NCBI GenBank assembly: GCA_013054445.1
Contig: JAAMPI010000276.1
Span: 1-45,978 of the forward strand
Source of the DNA: Cudoniella acicularis
Lineage: Eukaryota > Ascomycota > Leotiomycetes > Helotiales > Helotiaceae
DNA length: 45,978 bases
Direction: 5' to 3'
Part shown: positions 34,344 to 43,601 of the stretch, piece after piece
How positions within the stretch are numbered: the stretch's first letter is position 1
Layout of the letters: the number at the start of each line of letters is the position of its first letter
The notes under the pieces: generated by a model
The model's database searches: none
The model's input: the letters and a program-made list of their open reading frames with translations, nothing else
What the model was told of the DNA's origin: nothing
Program-made: the position numbers and the translations under genes

Positions 34344-35023
34344 AATGGCAAGATTGGAATTGGAGATGGGATTTACATGCCACTACGGACTAGAGCATTT
34401 CCAGCTTCGTTGTGGACCAGACACTTCTCTACGAATCTGCACGACTGGCGCTCTTTTGAACTCCACCATTTACGCTTTGAGGGTAACAATGGCCTTCTCG
34501 CCCTATTGCATATAGGCAGCCGAGAATTGCGCATGGAGTTAAGGGGCTAGCAGTCTTTCTGCATAGACAGACCAAAAGATATGATAATCAATGAAGAATA
34601 CTCAGATCATGGAAATACTTGACTACATATTATCCTGCAGAACCCAGAAAATGCAAAATTGTGGCATTGCAATGATTTGATAGAGCGAACCAAATCACCG
34701 AGGCACTTCTCACAATGGAACTGATCCTTGAAACTCTGGGTGTATCTCGACCATTGGTCATGTGTGCGCGCGTCAAATTAGTCGCGTCAAAAATTAGTCG
34801 CGTCGCTGACCTCCACACTACCTCCTTTGACAACCATATCAATCCACAGCTACCAACAGCCGGGATCATCCCACAAATAGCGTGTGAAGGAATCCGTGCT
34901 TGAGCATATATCTCCGCCAAATAAATCCGGGAGCAACCCAGCGTGCTACCCTCGAAATGACCTCGAAGGTTAACGACAAAAGCACTTCCGTCTCATCGCC
35001 TATGTTTTAGACATTGATAAGAA
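34344..35023. other. Intergenic region, promoter of SNM1/PSO2-like gene
   Basis: Apart from the clustered GACGCG motifs (listed separately), no gene is seen. The frames at 34630-34920 (-) and 34715-34903 (+) are mutual shadows. Confidence 0.45.
34767..34804. promoter_or_regulatory. Cluster of GACGCG (MCB-like) motifs
   Basis: The top strand carries 'gcgcgtc' (34767-34773), 'tcgcgtc' (34782-34788) and 'tcgcgtc' (34798-34804), that is GACGCG three times on the opposite strand, two of them embedded in a 16-bp repeat ('ttagtcgcgtcaaaaa' type). They lie 220-257 bp upstream of the ATG of a DNA-repair nuclease gene. ACGCGA-type sites are bound by the cell-cycle factor MBF in fungi. The link is inference. 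Confidence 0.5.
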
Positions 35024-38000
35024 ATGTTCCGAAACCCACGAGAGTATAATAATCTAGGAATCGAGACTCCACTAAGACCATCCATAGGCAGACCGCCTAC
35101 GCCACCAGGGGAATCACGAACCCCTCATCAAACAACATCGACGATGTCATCTCGCGGGTCTGCAAAGCCTCTTACCCCAAGACCGAACTCGAAATCGAAT
35201 GTCCCAACATTAGGCCGGCAAGGCACAAAGAAAGTTTTTGTTGCTAAAACGCCAAGCAAGCCTAATGCTAGCATCCTCAGTTTTTTCAAAAAAGTGGATT
35301 CGCCCCTCAAGGATGATTCGATTTTCTTGTCCCAAGGATCACCAGCAAAGAACGCCCCCACGAGACCCAAACCGAGTCCTGACCTGCTTGATGATGAGTT
35401 GTATGATATATACGGGGACGACGAGAGCGAGAGGTTCAACGAGATCGTGGGATCAGTGAAGAGACGGAAGGTATCAGATTGCAGCACATCAAGTGGCGAG
35501 GAGTCAAAGGGGGATAAAACTACTCCTAAAACTACTCCAAAAGACGACACGGAATACCAAAATATCGAATGTGTCCTGCCGTCGAGAGACGCATGCACAC
35601 CACCTCCTCCCGACCCCATCATCAAGACTCGGCCAAAAAAAGACACGACGAAAAGGGCCCTTTCTATCAGATTCGGAAAGCGACTATGAAGCAGATAATA
35701 ATTTAGCACAATCCGGCGCTTTGAAGGCAGAAAAGAAAAATCTCCGATCTGCCTTCTCGAAACTGCTTGAAAATCTGGACGAAGTTGCGGGAATAGATGA
35801 GGTCGAAGGAAATGGAATTGTCGAAAACGAGTCTATTACGCCATCAGTAGAATCCCTCGAATCTGTCAATCAAGTGGCGTGGAAGCGGCGGAAGAGAGTG
35901 CCCATAGCAAAAGCGCAGGCAAAATGGGAAGCCCTTCAACCTCGAGATGCCAGCTCGTCCAGTGATTCGAGTGATGGAAATTCTGTGAAGGGGAAAAGGA
36001 AAGAAATCGACCAGCCTTCAAACCGCAATGGTCAAGAAGAGCCGACTATACCCACCCTAAAGAAAGAAGCCACAACTGTCGACGACTGGAGCAAATTCGA
36101 GGACATTGACGAGTTTCCTGATGACCAGGACGAATTTGCTGATGGCGAGGAATTCATTGAAAGGAAGTGGATGGAGGAACAGGCCCGGTTAGAAGCTGCT
36201 GAAGAGGGGTTAGAGGAGGAGTTCAACAGCTTTGAAGATAACTTTGTCGTTGAGAAGCCTTCAGATGAGGGAATGACTCCCGCTTGTCCTATCTGTAACG
36301 CCAGCCTTTCTGGAATTACTACCAATGAAGCTACAAAACATGTCAATGGCTGTTTAGATGGCAATCCGGTTCCGTTACCAACTGAGACCTCAAAAGCAAT
36401 TAAGAAAGAGTCGTCAGAGCTCAAATATATACCCGAAGGAGCCAACAATCGTTTTGCTAGGAAAGCAGCAATCGCTAGGCCAGGCCAGGCGAATCCTTTC
36501 GAGATTGGCTCTGCAGGCGCTACACCATCTTCTGCATTCTCGAAGCTCATGTCAGGACATGCCGAAGATGCAGCATGGGCAACCGCTGCAGCTTCGGAAC
36601 AGTCGTCGAGAGGCAAGTCTGCGTACCAGAGGACATGTCCTTTTTACAAAATCATGCCTGGATTCTTCATATGTGTCGATGCTTTCAGATACGGTGCTGT
36701 ACAAGGGTGCAACGCGTATTTCTTAAGCCATTTCCACAGCGATCATTATGTTGGCTTAACATCCTCTTGGTGTCATGGTCCCATATATTGTAGCAAGGTC
36801 ACCGGAAATCTGGTGAAGCAACAACTACGAGTTGATCCTAAGTGGGTTGTCTCTTTAGATTTCGAAGAAAAGTCTGAAGTCCCTGAAACCCAAGGAGTAG
36901 CCGTCACCATGATACCTGCCAACCACTGTCCAGGAAGTTCTTTGTTCCTGTTCGAAAAGGTTATTGGAAAGGGCAGCAACCCTAGGGTTCAGAGAGTCCT
37001 CCACTGTGGTGATTTTCGTGCTTGTCCGGCTCATGTTGCTCATCCTCTTCTTATGCCTGAGCTCATCGATTCTATCTCTGGCAAGATCAAACAGCAGAAG
37101 ATCGACGTTTGCTACCTAGACACAACTTACCTTAATCCACGCTACTCTTTTCCCTCGCAGGAAGAGGTCGTAAGAGCCTGTGCGGACATGTGCGTCAGTC
37201 TTAAAAAAGAGCGGGCTGAAGAAAGTGATGCTTGGGAGACGGCCAAACGGGAACGTGCCGGATCTGGCATGGCTAAATTCATCAATTCGGCGTCTGTTAT
37301 CAAAGCCGAGGATGATAGTGTTGCCATGGAAATCGATAGCAGCAAAAATGCTAAACCGCGTGGCCGATTGCTTGTTGTATGTGGAACATACAGTATAGGC
37401 AAAGAGCGTATATGCTTGGGCATCGCTCGAGCTCTTGATTGCAAGATTTGGGCACCTCCTGGGAAAATGAAAATTTGTGCTGCATTGGAGGATCCGGAAC
37501 TCATGAGTCGCATGACAGACGATCCAAAGGAAGCGCAAATCCACATGCAGATGTTAATGGAAATTAGAGCAGAGACTTTGCAAGAATATTTGAATATCTA
37601 TAAGCCACATTTCAGTCGTGTTGTAGGGTTCAGGCCTAGTGGGTGGAACTACAAGCCTCCAAATTCAAGGTGAGCTCCTTTCTCAAATATCCACATTGAC
37701 CTAAGCATTAATATACCCTAGATTCACCGAATCTCCCTCGCTCTCAACAATTATCCATTCTCCTAATTGGCAATCCAATTATACCCTCCAAGACCTCGTC
37801 CCTCAGCGTGGGAGCACACGCGAAGCTTCATGTTTTGGTGTTCCATATAGTGAGCACTCAAGTTTCAGGGAATTGACGATGTTTGTGTGCTCGCTGAGGA
37901 TTGAAAAGGTGGTTCCCACTGTCAATGTTGGGAGCGCAGCAAGCAGAGCTAAGATGAAGGCTTGGATCGAGAGGTGGCTTGCTGAGAGGAGGAAAAATGG

Positions 38001-38043
38001 ATGTTTGAAGATTGGTAAAGAAGAGGGTGAGGTACGCTGGTAA
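35024..38043 (+). CDS. PSO2: DNA cross-link repair nuclease, SNM1/PSO2 family
   Basis: Two coding blocks, 35024-37669 and 37722-38043, give about 988 aa if one base is ignored. The N-terminus is disordered with a PIP-box-like NASILSFFKK (N replaces the usual Q). Near the middle a UBZ4-type finger reads CPICNASLSGITTNEATKHV then NGC (C-x2-C-x11-H-x3-C). The C-terminal nuclease has metallo-beta-lactamase motifs FLSHFHSDHYVGL (HxHxDH), PANHCPGSSLFLFE, VLHCGDFRAC and CYLDTTYLNPRYSFPSQEEV, then the DRMBL domain to VGSAASRAKMKAWIERW. It trims DNA ends during interstrand cross-link repair in the nucleus. The frame switches near an A7 run at 35635-35641; six A would keep KTRPKK-TRRKGPFLSDSESDYE together. 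Alternatively a 100-nt intron (35571-35670, weak donor gtgtcc) could bridge it. Confidence 0.88.
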
Positions 38044-38382
38044 TAAGGCTTGAGGTGTTTGCGTATTCTTTTGATATGCGCAACTCATTGTGTAACACAT
38101 TAGTCGGACTACTAATTGGTTCATATGGCACCGCATTGATTGGGTTTATTTCCACTTGGGAGCAGTAGGATGAATGCAAATCAGTCTCAGTAAGGTGCAA
38201 TCTTCATGAGTTGGTATTAAATTTCTGTATTTGAGCCTGCTCAGTTCATCTTTCTGCTGGGAAAACTTCTATCTCTTCAGCTACTGATTATTCAAGCTCA
38301 TGTGAGCTAGTAATATATACAATATATACATGTCGTCAAACCTTTTATGTAAATAGGTCTTTACAAAACGGTCGTGAGACTC
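38044..38382. other. Intergenic region between convergent genes
   Basis: Two convergent 3' ends flank this A/T-rich stretch ('atatatacaatatataca' near 38312-38330). No gene is seen. Confidence 0.5.
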
Positions 38383-39345
38383 TCAGGCTCTCTTGCCCTC
38401 TACCTTCATCTCCTCCCTCACACTATCTATCAGCATTCCCGAAAAGAACCCCGCCGGTATTCTTTGCAACACAGCCCTCAACAAAGCATGCGGCCAACAC
38501 CCCTCCACAACATCATAACCACACCCGACTCTCCCCAAAGCCGCCCTCGCATAGTCCACCGCATTTGGCTTCAGAATACTACTTGGGCTATTCTCCATAG
38601 CCGTCTCCGTTACCTGACAGGTCATGATTCCCAGGACTTCTACATGTTCCCTTCCCTCAGCGCGCATCTCACGCGTTAGTGACCGCGAGAAAGCCGTATC
38701 GAATGCTTTGCAGCCGGAATAAACTGAAAGATACGGACTCCCCATGTCGGAAATGGAGCCCATGGTCAGGATTAACGCAGGCTTGTTGTGAGAAAGCAGG
38801 AGAGGGATGACAGAACGCGTAAAATGGGCGGGGAATCGAGCGTTGGTGTTCAAGATGCCATCGATGTCGGCGGGACGTTCACATTCTAAATTGCCGAAGA
38901 CGTGGCCGGAGGGTGTGGCCCCGGTTCCCACGTTGTTGATAAGAATTGTGATGTGCAGGTCTTTGAGCGTTTCCACGGCTTCTTCTAGTTCTTTCAGGGA
39001 GGATAGAGAGTGCGTTGAGGCATCGAGAAGTAGAACCCGGGTTTGGATTTGCGGAAAAGTTTCGCGGAGGCAGTACTGCACGGCTTGGAGTTTCTGGCTG
39101 TTATGGCCGTGAAGAATGAGGTTGAAGCCGTGGCTTGCGAGTTCATGCGCGTATCCTCTACCAATGCCATCGCTTGCACCAGTGACGATTGCCCAAGGAG
39201 GTTTTCCAGAAGTGCTTCTATGGCGGTAAAGTGGGAGGGTGGACTTGTGGAGGAAATAAGTGTTTATGAAGTGGTAGGTTGAAAGAAGAAAACGGGAGAT
39301 CCAGATGAGACCTATACTGGCCAGGAGTGTTGTCGTGAAGCCCAT
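38383..39345 (-). CDS. Short-chain dehydrogenase/reductase, 17-beta-HSD / 3-ketoacyl reductase-like
   Basis: A single exon of 320 aa. An N-terminal hydrophobic anchor (TTLLASIGLIWISRFLLSTY) precedes the Rossmann domain: AIVTGASDGIGRGYAHELAS (TGxxxGxG cofactor site), ILINNVG (NNxG), LILTMGSISDMGSPYLSVYS with catalytic Ser and YSGCK (YxxxK). It ends in GKRA. An anchor followed by an SDR core with TGASDGIG is characteristic of HSD17B12/IFA38-type enzymes, which reduce 3-ketoacyl-CoA in ER fatty-acid elongation. The sequence is less conserved than I would expect of the housekeeping enzyme (for example PPWAIVTGASDGIG and FSGMLIDSVREEM at the C-terminus), so a paralogue acting on another hydrophobic ketone or alcohol is possible. 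Convergent with the PSO2-like gene. Confidence 0.88.
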   Translation of the reverse strand: MGFTTTLLASIGLIWISRFLLSTYHFINTYFLHKSTLPLYRHRSTSGKPPWAIVTGASDGIGRGYAHELASHGFNLILHGHNSQKLQAVQYCLRETFPQIQTRVLLLDASTHSLSSLKELEEAVETLKDLHITILINNVGTGATPSGHVFGNLECERPADIDGILNTNARFPAHFTRSVIPLLLSHNKPALILTMGSISDMGSPYLSVYSGCKAFDTAFSRSLTREMRAEGREHVEVLGIMTCQVTETAMENSPSSILKPNAVDYARAALGRVGCGYDVVEGCWPHALLRAVLQRIPAGFFSGMLIDSVREEMKVEGKRA

Positions 39346-41264
39346 TTCAAAACTTTGATATTGGAAATGGTCACGAGACCAGGGGGGTGCGAACAGACCT
39401 CAAAAGAGGAAACGAAACCTTAGCCAGGGAGGTGAAAGCTCGAGCATTCTTTTCTTTATTGCGAGGAAAAAAAGTAAACATAGAATGATAGATGATTGGG
39501 TGAGACGTCCACATCTCCATGAAGAGAGAAAAAAAATGAATGGTTGTGGGTGATCCAATAAAGCTGACCCGCTAGCTGCGGAACTAAGTGAAGCCGTGAT
39601 GGAAATGATGTAAAAGCTCCAATCTTCTTCGGCGCACTTGCAGGAAGTGGGCCGGCGGCTTCCGAAGGGAAATGGGGGTGTGTCGGTTGGGTATTGTTCC
39701 GTCACATTGAGTCGTGTGCGGATTTACCTGCTCAGCAGGCAATAGCAAAATTCGAAAAGAAAAGAGAAATATTGTGAGGTTTGAAGAGCCAGATCTTGAA
39801 AGTTCTTGGTTGATTTCACTTGGGGAGTCTCACGTGCCGGAAAGGAGCCCACGCTTTGGTTTCTCGGCAGCGATTCCGGCCGGGGGAGAACAACCTTCCC
39901 GCCGTGAGTTCTTCAAACTCGTCCAAGCTTTTTTCCCATCAACATCTCTTTTGGATCGCCATTTCATCGCGTCGGCATCGGACCCAAGAGCCGGCTTCTG
40001 ACATGCGACGAATCAGCTCGTCAAAAACCTTGCTATATCAAGACGGAGAAATCATGAAGAGTCGCGACTGATAAACAAACATTTTTTCATCCGATTCGAT
40101 CCCAATCAACCACAATTAGCCAGTGCCAGTCCCTTGGGTATCTTCCTGTATACGGATGCAGGCTCCAACCTGTCGGTCCAGCCGGATATCGAAAATGGCG
40201 TTTTGAAGTTTCACGTTCATCAGCAACGATCCCGCGAGCGGCGGAAGTTCGATATCTTCTGGTCTTCCCCTCGTTGACGTTTCTGCGCTTTTGTGTATCT
40301 TGAGTCATTCTCATCTCACGCTGTAACGCCTCGACCTTTTTGGATACCTCTGAAGTCAATGACGAGATGCCACAGCCAGAAAACTTACTGCTGAAAGTAC
40401 TCCGCAGCTGATTAACATGATTGCCATTCGCAGTTCGTTCACTTTGGCTTGATCATCAAACGATATGACCGGCCTAATGAAGGGCTGGAGGTCTTCGAAG
40501 AGCGTTTGCGCTGATAGCAGATTTCAAGGATACCGGTACATGAGATGGTGTTGAGGCGCTGCCCTCGTGCTTTTGTCTCCACAACGTTAGTGGCAAAAGT
40601 ACTTTGGTGCTCTCACAGAATCTCTTAACGTTGGTCAGGATGAGTGTTTAAAGCCCCCATTTATTCTGTTGTTGTAGTCTAGATAGTTGATTGTTTCTGC
40701 CTCGTTCTGCGAAGCGGCCGTATCGGTCAGGCACCGAGCCATGACGTATGCGCCAGAAGCCGGGAATAGCTTCTTTTTAACACCCCGCACGCGTGTAGTT
40801 AGCAGATCTTTTCTCTTTACTCTCTTCTCTCTTTTTAATCAATTTTATCCTGCTTTACGCCTTCTCAATTACTACAGTATTTGTTACAGAAGGCACTTCG
40901 CTTTTCTTAGCTCTCTCACTAGCTGTTGGCTTCTGCTCTATTCCGGTTCCTGTGGATTATGTCAAACTTTCCGATTGATCCGAGCCGCGCAACACTAGTC
41001 CTACCAATACTCGCCGGCACTAGGTGCCAATTCATCGTAGAAAAGAGAGAAGATTGTCGTTTTCAGGAACCTTTTTCAATCCAGTCTCGTACAGCAAGGC
41101 ACAAAGTTATGAGTGGGCTATCAGTGCCCTTTCATCATGCTGCTCCTTCAATAAATAATGTATTTCCAGTCTACGCAAAATTTCAGACATATATGCAATG
41201 AAATGAATGAATTGCGAATCGATATATACAACCTCGGTGAAAAGGAGACAACATATTGAACACC
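39346..41264. other. Intergenic region with a possible small gene
   Basis: Most of this 1.9 kb shows no gene; frames at 39400-39705, 39714-40071 and 40687-41201 are unsupported. The minus-strand segment at 40087-40530 may be part of a real gene and is listed separately. Confidence 0.4.
40087..40530 (-). other. Possible two-exon gene fragment, uncharacterised
   Basis: A minus-strand segment reads AQTLFEDLQPFIRPVISFDD, QAKVNELRMAIMLISCGVLS and a good donor (gtaagt, near 40390). After an intron it continues in frame as VSKKVEALQREMRMTQDTQK with a Lys/Arg-rich C-terminus ending at 40087. The first part looks protein-like (amphipathic plus a short hydrophobic stretch) and the second starts as a coiled coil. 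No start codon exon could be fixed and the family is not recognised. It may be a small gene whose first exon was missed. Confidence 0.35.
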
Positions 41265-42625
41265 ATGGATGACTATGGCAAACAAGACTCAACCGCTGAA
41301 TCGGGAACATTAGGTTCTCCGAATGCGACAGACACTATCTCCTCAATCCCTTCGAAAGATCCGGCTGCAGAACCAGGGAGTGATTCAAAGTTTAGAAAAA
41401 TAGCAGGTGAAAATAACGACAAGAAAATCGGAAAGGAAGGAGGGGTCCAGGATGATTACCTCTACCTCTGCGAGAAGGCTTCTCTCAGCGGAGCAAATTC
41501 TTGGACTTCAAAGGATAGCGGCAACCGCATAATGCCAGCCACGAACGGGACACCAATTACTACTATCTCGGATCCCAATAATGTAACCCCGATACACGTG
41601 TTCTTCATCAATACAGATGGTTTCCTGGCCGACATTATCTAGGATGTATATGGCGCTTCTTAGGGAAACGGTACCCTCGCTGATCGACAATTTCAGCCTG
41701 GAGATATCGATCTTGGAAAGCGAGCCAAATCACTGACTGCGAGCTGGTGTTCTGGGGAGTCGCTGACCGTTTTCGTGGAAGGTCAAGACCTCGAAATCCA
41801 TGCGTTCCAGCTTATAGAGACAAGGACGAGCTCGACCTGGTCAACGCTAACAGGAAATTTTGGAGGTATCCCAGGTATCTCCAGCGTGGTCAGTATTGAC
41901 TCTGTATGTTGGTTTGATGGCTTGGGGGTTCCTCCGGTGTTTGTGAATAGCTACAATGGAACAGAGACAACTGGACAACTTGAAACGTATTTCAACAACA
42001 GTAAGTTGCGAATTTCGCTACATATCTCATCTCATACCGATACATCTCATGATTTGTGTGCTTCAAATCTTATGAGGACGAATCGGAGAGATTGTTACCA
42101 TCATGACTTGCTCTTGGAGATTTGCTAACCATATTCTGTGCTGCTGTAGCAAGCACATCCGTTACATTCCCTCCTCAGGTCGCATCTCTTTATCATCCAA
42201 ACACTCCAATCAATGTCATATTCAGCAATCTCGCACCATATTCATCGATCTCTTCTAATTATACTCTTCTCTTATTTTCCCTTCCAACGGCAATTTCCTC
42301 CGTTTCGCCAGATTCTTCCATCCACATGATAGCAGCAAACCCATATCCGCCTAGAACTCTCGATTAGTCGAACGCTATCAACGTCAACACTGGCATCACA
42401 CCCTATGCACTCGGGGTCAAAGCACTATATGAGCAGAATGAATTTAGCGTGGATGAGGGTATTGATGGATCTTTACCTAGAGCTTGGAAACCGTTACTTT
42501 TGGCTGGAGAGCAAAGAGGAACTTTGGTGATAATATATCAAGAAAGCGACAACAAAGGCATCAAGGTGGATAACGTTCTTGGCGGCACGCAAGGGGGACC
42601 CTACAATGCTATTGTGGTTGTCTGA
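41265..42625 (+). pseudogene. Secreted-type/lectin-like protein broken by three TAG codons
   Basis: A continuous frame from the ATG at 41265, spliced once (42001-42149), runs 403 codons to the TGA at 42623 but contains TAG at 41640-41642, 41661-41663 and 42365-42367. Protein-like sequence continues in the same frame across all three: IHVFFINTDGFLADII / DVYGAS / GNGTLADRQFQPGDIDLGKR, then SLTASWCSGESLTVFVEGQD, ISSVVSIDSVCWFDGLGVPP, YSSISSNYTLLLFSLPTAIS, and NAINVNTGITPYALGVKALY. At each position a Trp (TGG) would be natural, notably GAS-W-GNGTL. The blade-like 'IHVFFINxDGxLxDI' and 'SLTVFVEGQDLEIHAF' spacing recalls fungal beta-propeller lectins, but this is a weak assignment. The first 110 residues are low-complexity and acidic or polar. 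As assembled it cannot make a full product. Confidence 0.7.
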
Positions 42626-43601
42626 ACTAGTGGGGGTCAGGTAAAATCAATGCTCACTGTTGAAGTCTCTAATTGTAATCTAGAATCTGAAGCTTAGACA
42701 TTTCACTCAGTACTGCCCTGTTTGAAGTTTTGGATTAGCCAAAGTGTTGCTCACGTGCCAGATACAGAGAAGTCTTCAAGTGGAGACCCGACACGTCTCG
42801 GCTAAATGTTCAGGGGGAACAGTACCGCATTTGAGAAACATGTGTTTTCTACCAGCACTTCGTAAATCAGGGTAGTCCCCATCTAAAAACATCCTTACTC
42901 ATACATAACGCCTCCGTCTCCCGGTCGCAAGATCTGCCTTTTTGTCGATATCTGATCTGATAAGAAATGTTCCGGATAGCGATCTGCAACCGGCATCCGA
43001 GCGCTGGATGTATCATCTCGAAACAAACTTCTGGGAAAGCTTGTCTAGAACGCAATGCTATAGGTGGCATAAGATTTCCTGTGCTGCCATGATCTTTCAC
43101 ATGTTCTTCTCGAGTTTTTTTCATCTTGTGTTTTTGTTGAACTTTTATCGCGTTGTATCAGTATTTATTTCGCATCTACATCCCAAGGAATTCCCCTTTA
43201 CTCCAGTACTTAATCACTTAATGTAGGCCATAAATCAATCAATTGGCATACACGGCGCATAATAATTCTGGCAGTGCGGCGTCACACTCGTCATTTCTGT
43301 TTTGGAAGCCAATCAAAGAGATTTTATCGTAGCCAAAGCGCCACAATATCTAAAGGGGAAAGAACGAGTCGAAGTCGCAATAATGTCAAGATAGTCACAT
43401 TACGTTCAATACTGAGTCCTGAGGCTCTCAGCCACTGAAAATTTCATTTGAGTTTTCTAGTTCACGCCGTGGTCTAGCCACATCGGCGCTGAGGCTGTAG
43501 TTGTGGCTGCCCATCCAAGAAAGCAACGTTTCGCCATTTTGAGGTATCTTGGCCGTTACTCGACAGATTCAGACAGAAGTGATAGACTTCTTCCGGGAGA
43601 T
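42626..43601. other. Intergenic region, promoter of PNGase A-like gene
   Basis: No gene is supported. The frame at 42942-43226 (+) has a hydrophobic stretch but no start context or similarity. Confidence 0.45.

Noticed and set aside
36032..36616. 194-aa minus-strand ORF
   Set aside because: It is a shadow of the acidic Ser/Glu-rich coding part of the SNM1/PSO2 gene.
41265..42625. UAG reassigned to Trp as an explanation for the three TAG codons
   Set aside because: Intact genes in the window end in TAG (16852-17268, 18693-20695, 21005-22602), so TAG is a normal stop here.
42942..43226. 94-aa plus-strand ORF with a hydrophobic stretch
   Set aside because: The apparent membrane segment comes from T-rich promoter-type sequence, and there is no start context or similarity.
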